Shown here piece by piece: positions 9,305-19,062 of a stretch of DNA of 64,000 nucleotides. The position numbers and the translations under genes were made by a program. This stretch comes from Nocardia sp. NBC_01329 (GTDB lineage: Bacteria; Actinomycetota; Actinomycetes; Mycobacteriales; Mycobacteriaceae): assembly GCF_035956715.1 (NCBI RefSeq), contig NZ_CP108381.1, forward strand, positions 4,868,001 to 4,932,000. Reading direction: 5' to 3'. The notes below the pieces were generated by a model, which saw only the letters and a list, made by a program, of their open reading frames with translations, made no database searches and was not told where the DNA came from. Position 1 is the stretch's first letter, and each line of letters starts with the position of its first letter.

Positions 9305-10788
9305 ATGCTCAGGTTCCGCGCGGTGTTGTAGATGCCCATCACCCAGAGCACCAGCGGGATCACCGCCATGATCAGCGCGTATTCGAAAAGTTCGATTGCC
9401 CGGCGGACCACGGGTGTCACCTCGATATGGGGGCCGATCACCCCGAAACCGATCACCCCGAGAGTGAAGGCGAGCAGGAGGGCGGCACCGGTCAGAACGA
9501 GATCACCGTCGCCGAAGGACAAACCGACGACCAGCGATACGAAGGTCAGGCAGGCGCCACCGATAAGCGTGGCGGCCTGGGCGATATCGGCGAAAGAACG
9601 CCCCCGCAGCGACAGGATGATGGCGGTGATCACCGCGAGTGTGATGCCCTGCCACCGGGACGGTCCCAGCGGGTCGGCGACACCGAACGCGCCGATGACA
9701 GTACTCGCCGTACAGGCGGCGATCAGTCCGGTCTGGAACCGGTTGGCCGCGCGCGCGCGTTCGCCGAGACCCGCCGCCGACGGAAGAGCGGTCGCACCGA
9801 TAGCGCCGATCCCCTCGATCGTCGGGCGCGGCTCGTGGTCGGCGGGGTCGATGGCGGCGCCGGCGGTCGGAACCGGCGGAATCGGCAACCGGGCCAGGAC
9901 GGCAGCCAGTCGCGGCACCGCCGACAGGATCACGATCCCGGCGACCAACAGTCCGGCGGACAATTTCGGCAGCCCCGGATGCCAGATCAGGTAGATACCG
10001 GCAATGAACAGCGCGATGATCGCCGAGGTGGCCGCGCAGGAGAACAGGGTCGCGCCCACACCGGTGAGCCGATAGCCCAGAATGGCGGCCACCAGCAGTA
10101 CCGCACTGCCCAGCAGTAGATGGGGGCTCCCCAGCGAACCCGGTACGAGCAGCGCGGCGCCACCGAACAACAGCATCAGCCCGTCGGCCGACAGCCAGGC
10201 GGCGGTGAGTTCGTCGCGGTACCTGCGTGCGGTGATTCCGGCGGCGACCAGCGCGGCGACCCCGGAACCCAGCAGTGCCAGGGCCGGTGCGAGCGGATCC
10301 CCGGCACCGCGCGAGAGCACCAGGACAACGAGGGTGGTGAGCACGGTCGCAGCCGACGCGACCAATCCCATCCAGCGCGCGGAGGCCCCCGACCAGCCGG
10401 TGAACTCCTCGGCGGTCAGCCGGGATACGGCGTCGATGACATCGTCGAACAGCGCGGGCGCCTCCTTGGCCGACACCGAACGCAGCACCAGCAGTTCACC
10501 GTCGTGGACCTCGGCCTCGGTGAGGGTGCGGCTCGGCGCGATCGCCTCACGTCCCAACCGAGCCAGCGTCCAGTGCTGAGCGGAGAGGGGGCCGGCATCC
10601 TCGTCGGAGTCCGGCAGGCTCGGGCTACGTGATTCGATCATGGTCACCAACTCGCCGATGAAACCGGCGATCGGGACGGTCGCGGGCAGTCCCACATCGA
10701 TCTGGGTGTTCCCACCGATGACCGATACCCTGCTCAATTCCGGTTCCTGCGCTCGGCTCGAGCTCGGCGACTCGACCGGTGTACTCAT
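9301..10788 (-). CDS. eccD: ESX integral membrane channel protein EccD
   Basis: EccD forms most of the membrane bulk of the ESX complex. The 495-residue product has a ubiquitin-like cytosolic N-terminus (residues ~18-105; VSVIGGNTQIDVGLPATVPI) followed by about 11 hydrophobic helices from residue ~130 to the end, the expected EccD plan and size. It is the first gene of the eccD-mycP-eccC minus-strand operon and starts at ATG 10788. The 281-bp gap to eccA (10789-11069) should hold divergent promoters; I could not fix a convincing -35/-10 pair there. Confidence 0.95.
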   Translation of the reverse strand: MSTPVESPSSSRAQEPELSRVSVIGGNTQIDVGLPATVPIAGFIGELVTMIESRSPSLPDSDEDAGPLSAQHWTLARLGREAIAPSRTLTEAEVHDGELLVLRSVSAKEAPALFDDVIDAVSRLTAEEFTGWSGASARWMGLVASAATVLTTLVVLVLSRGAGDPLAPALALLGSGVAALVAAGITARRYRDELTAAWLSADGLMLLFGGAALLVPGSLGSPHLLLGSAVLLVAAILGYRLTGVGATLFSCAATSAIIALFIAGIYLIWHPGLPKLSAGLLVAGIVILSAVPRLAAVLARLPIPPVPTAGAAIDPADHEPRPTIEGIGAIGATALPSAAGLGERARAANRFQTGLIAACTASTVIGAFGVADPLGPSRWQGITLAVITAIILSLRGRSFADIAQAATLIGGACLTFVSLVVGLSFGDGDLVLTGAALLLAFTLGVIGFGVIGPHIEVTPVVRRAIELFEYALIMAVIPLVLWVMGIYNTARNLSI

Positions 10789-11069
10789 CTCCCCACCCGC
10801 ATCCCGCTCAACATTTCACGCCTCGGCCGTCGACAAACCATCAATCCGCCATCCAGTTTTCATATTCCGAAGGCAGTGAACCGCGGAACACGGTCTGCGT
10901 GAACAACTTCGGCACTGTTCGTGAACTCTCGCTCGGGTGATTTCGCAGTTGCGGGGCTGCCCCGCGACTGCACCCAATGTAACGGAGCGCCGAGGTGCGC
11001 GCGATCGGTAGTCTGGTATCCAGATATCGTTCTCTCTACACCGATCCAAGAATTCCGGGAGCGCCTGCA

Positions 11070-12911
11070 ATGACCGGCAACCGCCAAGCTCAACGCGCAT
11101 TCGATGCCGGGGTTCTGTCGCTCGGATTGTCCATCGAAGGACAGGAGTCCACCCGAGACCTCGAGTACGCGAAACTGGCGTTTCAGCGGGCCACCGAATG
11201 GGATCCGGGGATGTGCGACGCGTGGCTGGGCCGGGCAGCCGCCGGAGAGCTCACCAAAGATGTGCTCTTCAACCTGCACAAGACCTGCGATGCGACGCTC
11301 TACCGCGAGCAGCGCCGGGTAGGCCTGCAGCCCCGGGAGCTCGCGGCCCGCTTCCAGCCGGGACTCTACATCGACTATCCACTGTCGAGCCGGACCGAGG
11401 TCTCGCTGGCTTGGGCGGCGCAGTTGATCGCCGACAAGGACTTCGACGAGGCCGAACGCGTACTGAACGAATTGGACGCATCCCGCGGGGGGCGGCAGCT
11501 CGGCGACGCCGAACGTGAGGCCGACAATCGGATCGCCGCCTACGTCCGGGGAATTCTGCACTACACCACCCAACGCTGGTCCGATGTGATGAGCGTGTTG
11601 GCTGCGTCGGCGGAATGGGACGACCCGTATCTCGCGGCCGGTGCACATGTGATGGTCGGTACGGCATGCGCTCAGCTGGGGTTGTACGCGGAGTCGATCC
11701 GCCGGATGCAGGCCGCCGAACAAGGACCGATCCCCGCCGCCCGCTCCACGGCCATGTTCTGCCGAGGCCTGTGCCTGCGCGAGTCGGGTAACGAAAGCGA
11801 GGCGCAGGCACTGTTCGAGAAGGTGTATTCGCAGGCACCGGACTTCGAGGCCAACGCTACGGCCATGCGCGACCGCACCTACCGCATCACCCTCACCAGC
11901 CGTGAGGTGATCGCGGCACGTACCGATAAATGGGACCCGGCCTCTTCCCCGACGATGGAGCAGATGAACCGGGCAGAGGTCCAGGACCGAGCCAAAGAGA
12001 CACTGGTCGAAGCGCGCGCCGAACTGGATTCCCAGATCGGGCTGGCGTCGGTGAAAACCCAGGTCGCCAAACTGCAGTCGACTGCGCAGCTGGCAAAGAT
12101 CCGGGCTGAGAAGGGGATGGCCAGCGTGCCGCGCGGCCAGCACCTGGCGTTCACCGGCCCACCCGGTACCGGTAAGACGACCATCGCCCGGGTGGTCGCC
12201 AAGATCTATTGCGGACTGGGCCTGCTACAGACCGAGAAGATGATCGAGGCCAAACGCGCGGATTTCGTCGGGGAACATCTCGGCAGCACCGCTATCAAGA
12301 CCAACAAGCTGATCGACGGCGCCATGGACGGCGTGCTCTTCATCGACGAGGCCTACACCCTGATCCAATCGGGTCTCTCCGGCGGTGACGCGTTCGGCCG
12401 CGAAGCCGTCGATACGCTGCTGGCCCGGATGGAGAACGACCGCGACCGCCTGGTGGTGATCATCGCAGGCTACGACGGCGAGATCGACCGGCTGCTGGCT
12501 GCCAACGACGGTTTGGCCTCACGTTTCGCCAAACGCCTGCAGTTCCCGTCCTACAACGCCACCGAGCTGGGACAGATCGGCGAGGTCATCGCGACCAAGC
12601 GCGATTCGGATCTGTCCGAAGAGGCGCTCAAGGTATTGATCCGGGCCTGCGATCACCTCTACGCGCTGAAGAGCACCGACCAGAGCGGGCAACCACGGCG
12701 CGGGGTAGACCTGGCCGGTAACGGTCGTTTCATCCGCAATGTGATCGAGGCGGCCGAGGAAGAACGCGAATTCCGGCTGGCCAATGACGAATCGCTGGAT
12801 CTCACCGATATCGACGAGACAGTGCTGCGTCGAATCGAGGAGCCTGATATGCGGCTCGCGCTGGCGACCATCCTCGATTCGCTGAACATCGGCTGGACCG
12901 ACCCGAGCTGA
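11070..12911 (+). CDS. eccA: ESX AAA+ ATPase EccA (CbbX/CfxQ type)
   Basis: EccA is a cytosolic AAA+ protein that aids release of ESX substrate-chaperone complexes. The start is ATG 11070 (MTGNRQAQRAF), with a weak GGGAG upstream; the frame runs 25 codons further 5' but that part looks non-coding. The 613-residue protein has a helical TPR-like N-domain (residues ~1-280) and a C-terminal AAA+ domain with Walker A GPPGTGKTT near residue 367 and Walker B VLFIDEAYTL near 422. It lies alone on the plus strand between the eccD-mycP-eccC operon and eccB. Confidence 0.94.
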   Translation: MTGNRQAQRAFDAGVLSLGLSIEGQESTRDLEYAKLAFQRATEWDPGMCDAWLGRAAAGELTKDVLFNLHKTCDATLYREQRRVGLQPRELAARFQPGLYIDYPLSSRTEVSLAWAAQLIADKDFDEAERVLNELDASRGGRQLGDAEREADNRIAAYVRGILHYTTQRWSDVMSVLAASAEWDDPYLAAGAHVMVGTACAQLGLYAESIRRMQAAEQGPIPAARSTAMFCRGLCLRESGNESEAQALFEKVYSQAPDFEANATAMRDRTYRITLTSREVIAARTDKWDPASSPTMEQMNRAEVQDRAKETLVEARAELDSQIGLASVKTQVAKLQSTAQLAKIRAEKGMASVPRGQHLAFTGPPGTGKTTIARVVAKIYCGLGLLQTEKMIEAKRADFVGEHLGSTAIKTNKLIDGAMDGVLFIDEAYTLIQSGLSGGDAFGREAVDTLLARMENDRDRLVVIIAGYDGEIDRLLAANDGLASRFAKRLQFPSYNATELGQIGEVIATKRDSDLSEEALKVLIRACDHLYALKSTDQSGQPRRGVDLAGNGRFIRNVIEAAEEEREFRLANDESLDLTDIDETVLRRIEEPDMRLALATILDSLNIGWTDPS

Positions 12912-12972
12912 CAGCGGCCCCGGCCACCGGCCGATGGAGGGATTCAGACCTCGGGCATCTCAGCCGGGCATC

Positions 12973-14475
12973 TCAGCCCTCGGACAGCGAATCGTGGCTG
13001 ACCAGGGCCTCCCGTAGATCCATCGTCGGCCCGGGAACCAGTTGACCGACAATCGCCCAGGGCGCCAGATGTGGGGTGGAGCCCAGGCCCAGCACCTCCG
13101 CTGTGGCCGAATCCGGTACGCCGTAGCGGATACCGTTGTCGGCGACGTAGAAGAGACTGCCGCGCCGGGGGCTGCCCGGTTCCAAACCGGTTACCTGCAC
13201 GTACTCCCCGTGGATGGGGGACAGATACACCTGGTCCACCCGGTCGCCGCTGCTGTCCGCGGTGGCCAGTTGCACCGGGGTGGCGGATTCGGCGATGGGC
13301 AGCTTGGATCCGATCAGCAGACCGACGACGGCCCGCTCTCCCGGGCCGTCACCGATTCCCGCGCCGGCCGGAGCCCTACCCGGCGATTTCGACCAGGCGA
13401 CACAGGTGACCGGACCGTCTTCGGGGTCGACGATCTCCGGGATCTCACCCGGGAAGTCCGCGATCGGCAGATGACGCACCACGGGAACCTCGTCGAGGAC
13501 ATCGGGCGGCATGACCTCGACCTGGCTCATCCCCTGCGAATCGGCGTAGCGGATCACCTCGGCGGCGAACGGCGACACCGGCTGCACGCCGTCGGCGAGG
13601 ACGACATACATCTCGGGAGTCGTATCCCGGCCCACTCCGGCCACGGAGATGATCCCACCGATGGGAATTCGTGACAGTGGTCCGGGACCCGGCTCACCCG
13701 CACGATCGATGGCAGGTGCCATCAGCTGCGGCACCTGGGTGGTGGCCCCGAGGAATCCGGTACCGACCGGTCGCGGGCGGTGGGCCGGTAGGTCGAGCGC
13801 GCGGGAGAGCACCGAATCCGCCGGATCGACCTCGGCGCGCTTTCCGTCGTAGATCAGGTAGGTCTTGTTCTCACGGCCGACCAATAGCGCCTCGGCCGGA
13901 CCGGCGGCCCGCACGCGGTCGCTCAGTTCAGGGCGGCCCGCCACCACCGTGGTCGTCGCCCCGGCGGCGGAAGCCGCGCTGCCGCCCGCGGACAATTGGA
14001 TGGACTCGCACAGTGACCAGTGCGAATCGCCTCCCTGCGCCGATCCGGGCAGTGCGGCAGGCGCGCCCGGGATGCCCAGAAGCGGGCCACGCGGCAGGGA
14101 ACCCAGCTTGTCGTCCTTCACCGCGTGCGGATCGGCATTGCTGCCCGTGATCAGGCGCGCGGAGGCCAGATTGAGCACGGGATGCAGGGTCTGGCTGCCG
14201 TCGTCTTTCTCCACCACGACATACAGTGCGCCACTTGACTTACCGGAGACGATGAGCGCGTCCCCGATCGCGCCCTGTGGCCGTAGAAACGCGAGAATGG
14301 CCGCACCGGCCGTGACGAGGATGCCGAGCACCAGTCCGACCATCAGTGACCGGATCTGGGAACGCATCGGATCGTGCAGCATCCGCACATCGCGGCGCAC
14401 CAGTGCGTGGTCGAGACGACGCAACAGGAAACGGTACCCGTTCACCTGGGCACGGGTAGTCAGCTGTGCTGGCAC
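12973..14475 (-). CDS. eccB: ESX core membrane protein EccB
   Basis: EccB is a single-pass core component with a large periplasmic domain. The N-terminus is highly typical: MPAQLTTRAQVNGYRFLLRR then LDHALVRRDVRMLHDP, followed by one transmembrane helix (residues ~43-65). A ~430-residue periplasmic region of repeats follows (VYVVLADGVQPVSPFAAEVI). It starts at GTG 14475, is 500 residues long as usual, and diverges from eccE. It converges on eccA across 61 bp that hold a short direct repeat (GGGCATCTCAGCC twice, near 12953-12980). Confidence 0.95.
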   Translation of the reverse strand: MPAQLTTRAQVNGYRFLLRRLDHALVRRDVRMLHDPMRSQIRSLMVGLVLGILVTAGAAILAFLRPQGAIGDALIVSGKSSGALYVVVEKDDGSQTLHPVLNLASARLITGSNADPHAVKDDKLGSLPRGPLLGIPGAPAALPGSAQGGDSHWSLCESIQLSAGGSAASAAGATTTVVAGRPELSDRVRAAGPAEALLVGRENKTYLIYDGKRAEVDPADSVLSRALDLPAHRPRPVGTGFLGATTQVPQLMAPAIDRAGEPGPGPLSRIPIGGIISVAGVGRDTTPEMYVVLADGVQPVSPFAAEVIRYADSQGMSQVEVMPPDVLDEVPVVRHLPIADFPGEIPEIVDPEDGPVTCVAWSKSPGRAPAGAGIGDGPGERAVVGLLIGSKLPIAESATPVQLATADSSGDRVDQVYLSPIHGEYVQVTGLEPGSPRRGSLFYVADNGIRYGVPDSATAEVLGLGSTPHLAPWAIVGQLVPGPTMDLREALVSHDSLSEG

Positions 14476-14614
14476 TCAGGACTCCATCGAGCTATCGACC
14501 GCGATCTCTTTCGACACGGTACCGTAATTCCCCAATGGTTACGTCGGGCCGAATCGGTGGAATCCCTGGTGGCCCACCGATGCGCGCATGCCACCGAGGC
14601 AGGAACGAACAGCT

Positions 14615-16405
14615 GTGAACGAGACGATGAACTCCGCACCGCAGGTCGCCGACATCCCGGATCCGCCGGATTCCCGGGATTCGACGAATATTCGCCGATC
14701 GGCCTACGACACTCTGCGGGACCCCGAATTCTGGCTGTTCCGAATTTTTCCTCTCCGGACAGTCGTTCCCGGAATCCTGTTCGCTGCTTTCATCGGATGG
14801 GTCGTTCTCGTATTCGATGATTCGGTGTGGTACTCGCTCGGAGCGGGAGCGGGCGCCGCGGTGATCTGCCTGACCCCGATCGGCGGCCGCACCCTGGTGG
14901 CGCGGATCGCCGGCGGTCTGGCCCGGCGCGGAAAGATCTCGGCCGAACGACTGGATCAGGCCGCGGCCTTCGACGTACCGCTACCCGAAGGTGGCGGTTA
15001 CGGGGTGCGCTGGGACGGCGATCTGCTGCTCACCATGCTGCGCATCGACCCGCCGCCGGACACCCTCACCCTGTTGCGGCCGGGGTCGCTGAACACCGAA
15101 CAACTCCTGCCGCTGCCGGAGATCGCCCGCTGCCTCGACCAATTCGATCTGACCCTGGCCGGTATCGACGTGGTGAGTACCGGCGCCCGGACCGCCGGGA
15201 CGGGCATCGCCGCGCACCTCTACGACCGGATCCTCGGCCCGCTCCCGGCCATCGCCCACCGCACCTGCTGGCTGGTGCTGCGGCTGGATCCGCTGGCGAA
15301 CGCCGAAGCGGTGGACAACCGCGGCGGCGGGGGCGCCGGAGCATTGCGGGCCGCCATCATCGCCACCCGACGGGTCGAGAATCGGCTGGCCGCGCACGAT
15401 ATCGCCGCCTCGGTACTCACCGCGGCCGAGATGAACACCGCGGTCCGTGAACTCACCCACGGTTTCACCGTGGAGCAACTCACAGAGAACCCGAAGTGGC
15501 TGGAGGACCGGGGCCGCTACCTTGCCCAGTACCAGATCGGCGCCGATGCGGTCGGCCCACGCGGGCTGGCCGATATCTGGGCCACACCCAGCCTGTCCAC
15601 CACGGTCACCTTGCGGCTGCGTCCCGGTATCGGCCGCAACGACCCGCACACCGAACTGGCCGATACCGTGGTCCTCAACGCCGTGGTCCGCTTCGATACG
15701 ACCGAACCGCCCGAGCAGCCACCGCTGCCCGGACTCCGGGAACTCTACGGAAATCAACTGCGCATCCTGCTCGATACGCTGCCGGTCGGCTACACCGGCC
15801 GTTGGGGACGCGAAGTCGCCTATCGCGGCACGCTGGCCGCGCTCGCCGAGTTCACGGTGCCGACCGCCGGATGCGGCCAGCTCATCGGCGCCGACGATCA
15901 CGGCCAGGGCATCGCGGTACCGTTGATCGGCGAGGGCACCCGCCAGCTCGAGGTGATCGGGTCACTCGATCTCGCACAGCAGGTCATTCTGCGCGCCACC
16001 GGGCTCGGCGCGCACGCCATCGTGCACACAGCCCGGCCCGAGGCCTGGCAGACGCTGGTCCGAAATCTCGACACCCCGCAGATCCTCACCATCGCGCCCC
16101 GCGCGGCCGGCGCCAGTTACCATCCGCCCGGCCCGCCGCCGGTGCCCACCGCGCCCTATCCGAGCACCACAGTGCTGGTGTTCGACGGCGTTCCCCCGGT
16201 CTCCCACGCAGGCGGGGCAACCATCGTGCACGTCCGGCAGCCGCACGAACCGCCGGGTTCGATCGAGGCAGATGTATCGCTGATCCAGGACCCCGACGCT
16301 CCCAACCGGGTCACCGTGCGTACTCCCGCCGTGACGACGACGGTGAACATGGTGACCACGCAGGAGGAGATGCACTACATCGGCGAATCCCTTGCCGCCC
16401 GCTGA
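14615..16405 (+). CDS. eccE: ESX membrane protein EccE
   Basis: EccE sits at the periphery of the ESX membrane complex and is absent from the simplest ESX-4 loci. I chose GTG 14615 because AGGA lies ten bases upstream; ATG 14588 and ATG 14627 are alternatives in the same frame. The 596-residue product has two close hydrophobic helices near residues 40-85 (VPGILFAAFIGWVVLVF, then WYSLGAGAGAAVICL) and a long soluble region with the EccE signature around GGGYGVRWDGDLLLTMLRI. It diverges from eccB. Confidence 0.88.
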   Translation: MNETMNSAPQVADIPDPPDSRDSTNIRRSAYDTLRDPEFWLFRIFPLRTVVPGILFAAFIGWVVLVFDDSVWYSLGAGAGAAVICLTPIGGRTLVARIAGGLARRGKISAERLDQAAAFDVPLPEGGGYGVRWDGDLLLTMLRIDPPPDTLTLLRPGSLNTEQLLPLPEIARCLDQFDLTLAGIDVVSTGARTAGTGIAAHLYDRILGPLPAIAHRTCWLVLRLDPLANAEAVDNRGGGGAGALRAAIIATRRVENRLAAHDIAASVLTAAEMNTAVRELTHGFTVEQLTENPKWLEDRGRYLAQYQIGADAVGPRGLADIWATPSLSTTVTLRLRPGIGRNDPHTELADTVVLNAVVRFDTTEPPEQPPLPGLRELYGNQLRILLDTLPVGYTGRWGREVAYRGTLAALAEFTVPTAGCGQLIGADDHGQGIAVPLIGEGTRQLEVIGSLDLAQQVILRATGLGAHAIVHTARPEAWQTLVRNLDTPQILTIAPRAAGASYHPPGPPPVPTAPYPSTTVLVFDGVPPVSHAGGATIVHVRQPHEPPGSIEADVSLIQDPDAPNRVTVRTPAVTTTVNMVTTQEEMHYIGESLAAR

Positions 16406-16440
16406 GAACTGCGCGCGGAGAACCCGGTGGGAAACCACTG

Positions 16441-16740
16441 TCACGCAGAACGGCCGACTGGATCCTCATCCGATCCAGCCGGCCGGTCGCCGCCGTAGGT
16501 ACCTACCCGCGGGCAGCCGAAGGCCACGAGGCCGTCGCCGATCTTCTTATCGGTCTCGAGCGCACGGTGCAGTGCGTTGTCTACCGCGGCGAGCTGATCC
16601 AGCTCGGTGAGGGTCCTCGAGCTCGGTATTCACCGCGCCGTGAGCAGTCTGGAACCCGTCCTGGGCTCCCTGGCCGGCCATGCGGCGAGGAGGTTGTCCT
16701 TGGCGGAACGCCCAGGATGGTCTGGATGGCGTCGTTATTC
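16441..16740 (-). pseudogene. Possible frameshifted gene relic beside eccE
   Basis: Three minus-strand frames each hold a short protein-like segment with high third-position GC, in consecutive order: AIQTILGV (~16740-16705), GAQDGFQTAHGAVNTELE (~16670-16612) and LTELDQLAAVDNALHRAL running to a stop at 16441. The third frame has a stop at 16630-16632, so at least two indels would be needed to join them. The size (~100 codons) and helical Ala/Leu-rich character would suit a small ESX-associated protein, but I cannot identify it. It may be chance. Confidence 0.3.
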
Positions 16741-16760
16741 GGTGCGGTCACCGCATACCG

Positions 16761-17082
16761 GAAACCTGATCGGCACGAGCTCGGTACGACGGCACCGGAC
16801 GATTTCGACGAGCGGGGCCCATCGACACGGCGATCGCCGCCCGGATGCGGGCGCCGAGTCACGGACCGTTCACGAATCGGTCTCATATGCACCGTTTTCG
16901 CCGTCGCATCGACAATCTGTCCGCGTGCACGGATCCAAAGGTGATCCGCGATGAGGCGAATCGACCTGAACGAGGAAGGATATCCATATCCACCGCGGGA
17001 TCGCTCGTTTCCTTCCCGCTGCCGGTCAAAGCGCACCACCCGCGCGCGACCGACATGCGACGACCGGGCAAGATCGACCGTT
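16761..17082. other. Intergenic stretch with no supported gene
   Basis: Between the relic beside eccE and dtd I see no ORF with convincing coding character on either strand, and no RNA gene. The last part should hold the dtd promoter, but I found no clear motif. Confidence 0.5.
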
Positions 17083-17526
17083 ATGCGAGCCCTGCTACAG
17101 CGCGTGACCTCCGCCCGGGTGAGCGTCGACGACGAGGTGGTCGGCCGGATCGATCCGTCCGACAGCGGTATTCGTCACGGCCTGCTGGCAATGATCGGGG
17201 TCACCCATACCGATACCGAGGCGACCGCGCGAGCGATGGCCGAGAAGATTTGGCAGCTGAGGATATTGGAAGGCGAACGCAGTGCGGCCGAGCTGTCCGC
17301 GCCTGTCCTGGTGGTCAGTCAATTCACGCTCTACGCCGATACCCGTAGAGGCCGACGTCCCTCATGGTCCGCGGCGGCACCCGGTCCGATCGCCGAACCC
17401 CTGGTGCACCTGGTCGCCGAGTCCCTGCGCCGGTCCGGCGCTACGGTCGCGGGTGGTCGATTCGGTGCGCATATGCAGGTCGAGCTCACCAACGACGGCC
17501 CCGTGACGATCATGGTGGAACTGTGA
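17083..17526 (+). CDS. dtd: D-aminoacyl-tRNA deacylase
   Basis: This enzyme hydrolyses D-amino acids from mischarged tRNAs in the cytosol. The 147-residue product starts MRALLQRVTSARVSVDDEVV and carries the family hallmarks SQFTLYADTRRGRRPSW (substrate-binding SQFTL) and GRFGAHMQVELTNDGPVT (GxPVT-type C-terminal motif NDGPVT). The frame is open 44 codons further upstream, but that part is not conserved-looking, so ATG 17083 is the start. It stands alone between the ESX locus and map. Confidence 0.95.
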   Translation: MRALLQRVTSARVSVDDEVVGRIDPSDSGIRHGLLAMIGVTHTDTEATARAMAEKIWQLRILEGERSAAELSAPVLVVSQFTLYADTRRGRRPSWSAAAPGPIAEPLVHLVAESLRRSGATVAGGRFGAHMQVELTNDGPVTIMVEL

Positions 17527-17649
17527 TCAGGCCCGTTCACCCGGAGCCACTCCGCCACTGTACGAGCCGATTCGGTCTATAGCAGTGTCGGCGACCCAGC
17601 GGTCGGACCCGGGGTCGTTAATGGAGGCCGGCCGGACTCCGGTGGATGC

Positions 17650-18450
17650 CTACTCGGGGCGAAGCGTCAGAATCCGCGGTCCGTTCTCGGTCACCGCGAC
17701 CGTATGCTCCCAGTGCGCCGCCCGCGACCCGTCGGTGGTCACCACGGTCCAGTCGTCGTCGAGCACCTTCGTCTCGTAGGTGCCCAGCGTGAGCATCGGT
17801 TCGATAGCCAGCACCGAGCCGACGACCAGCCGCGGGCCCTTGCCCGGCTCACCCTCGTTCGGCAGGAACGGGTCGAGATGCATTTCGCGCCCGATTCCGT
17901 GCCCGCCGTACCCGTCGACGATGCCGTAGGCCCGCCCGTGCTCTACCTCGGCCGCGCGGGTCCCGAGTTCGATGGCATGCGAGACATCGGTGAGCCGATT
18001 GTCCGGGACCATGGCCGCGATACCGGCCACCATGGATTTCTCGCATGCCGCGCTGAGCAGCCGGTCGGCGTCGATCAGATCACCCACGCCGAACGTCCAC
18101 GCGGAATCACCGTGCCAGCCGTCCAGGACCGCTCCGCAGTCGATGGATACCAGATCGCCCGGCGACAGTGTCTCGGTCTCGGTCGGGATCCCGTGCACCA
18201 CCCGGTCGTTCACCGACGCGCAGATTGAACCGGGGAACCCGTGATAGCCCTTGAAGGACGGCACGGCGCCGGCGTCCCGGATCACCTGTTCGGCGATCCG
18301 GTCCAATTCGAGAGTGGAGACTCCGGGCGCGGCCGCGGCACGGACCGCGACCAGCGCGCGACCGACCACCGCGCCCGCCGCCGCCATGGCATCGAGCTCA
18401 CCGGCACTGCGGAACGGGACTACCTTCTTGCTCTTGAGACCGAAGACCAT
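17650..18450 (-). CDS. map: Methionine aminopeptidase type I
   Basis: Removes the initiator Met from nascent proteins. The 266-residue protein shows the M24 pita-bread fold and metal ligands: Asp in SIDCGAVLDGW and in WHGDSAW, His in GGHGIGREMH, and Glu in AIEPML and in WEHTVAV. It is the last gene of the secY-adk-map unit, 51 bp after adk, the usual actinobacterial order. The start is ATG 18450. Confidence 0.97.
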   Translation of the reverse strand: MVFGLKSKKVVPFRSAGELDAMAAAGAVVGRALVAVRAAAAPGVSTLELDRIAEQVIRDAGAVPSFKGYHGFPGSICASVNDRVVHGIPTETETLSPGDLVSIDCGAVLDGWHGDSAWTFGVGDLIDADRLLSAACEKSMVAGIAAMVPDNRLTDVSHAIELGTRAAEVEHGRAYGIVDGYGGHGIGREMHLDPFLPNEGEPGKGPRLVVGSVLAIEPMLTLGTYETKVLDDDWTVVTTDGSRAAHWEHTVAVTENGPRILTLRPE

Positions 18451-18501
18451 AGCGGTCAGCTCCCCATCGCCGAATGATTGTCGCCCGACCGGGACGCGAG
18501 A

Positions 18502-19062
18502 CTAACCGGTCGTGGCATTACGGCCCAGCGCCTCCAGGGCCCGGGCGTTGACCTCGTCGACCTCACCGACACCGTCCACCGAGACGACCAGGCCGTCGTA
18601 GTAGTTCAGCAGCGGCTGGGTCTCGTCCCGGTAGATCCGGAGCCGGGTACGGATGGTCTCCTCGTTGTCGTCGGAGCGGCCGCGGGCCAGCATCCGGTCG
18701 ACGACCGTGTCCTCGGACACCACGAAGCACAGCACCGCGTCGAGTTCGCTGCCCAGATCGTCGAGGATCTTGGCGAGCGCGTCGGCCTGGTCGACGGTGC
18801 GGGGGTAGCCGTCGAGCACGAAGCCGCGCGCGGCATCCGGCTCGGCCACCCGCGACCGGACCATCCGGTTGGTGACATCGCTGGGCACGAGCTCGCCCGC
18901 GTCCATGTAGCGCTTCGCCTCGAGACCGAGGGGAGTCTGCTCACTGATGTTCGCGCGGAAGAGGTCACCCGTAGAGATATGCGGTACGCCCAGCTTCTCC
19001 GATAGCAGCACGGCTTGAGTGCCCTTGCCCGCTCCCGGCGGTCCGAGTAGTACAACTCTCAC
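18502..19062 (-). CDS. adk: Adenylate kinase
   Basis: Interconverts ATP + AMP and 2 ADP. The 186-residue protein has the P-loop GPPGAGKGT (residues 7-15), the AMP-binding STGDLFR segment and the DGYPRT motif. The LID is the short form without the zinc-binding insert, as usual in actinobacteria. It starts at GTG 19062, overlapping the secY stop in a GTGA junction, so it is translationally coupled to secY. Confidence 0.97.
   Translation of the reverse strand: MRVVLLGPPGAGKGTQAVLLSEKLGVPHISTGDLFRANISEQTPLGLEAKRYMDAGELVPSDVTNRMVRSRVAEPDAARGFVLDGYPRTVDQADALAKILDDLGSELDAVLCFVVSEDTVVDRMLARGRSDDNEETIRTRLRIYRDETQPLLNYYDGLVVSVDGVGEVDEVNARALEALGRNATTG

Noticed and set aside
10860..12143. 427-residue minus-strand frame opposite eccA
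   Set aside because: Antisense shadow of eccA.
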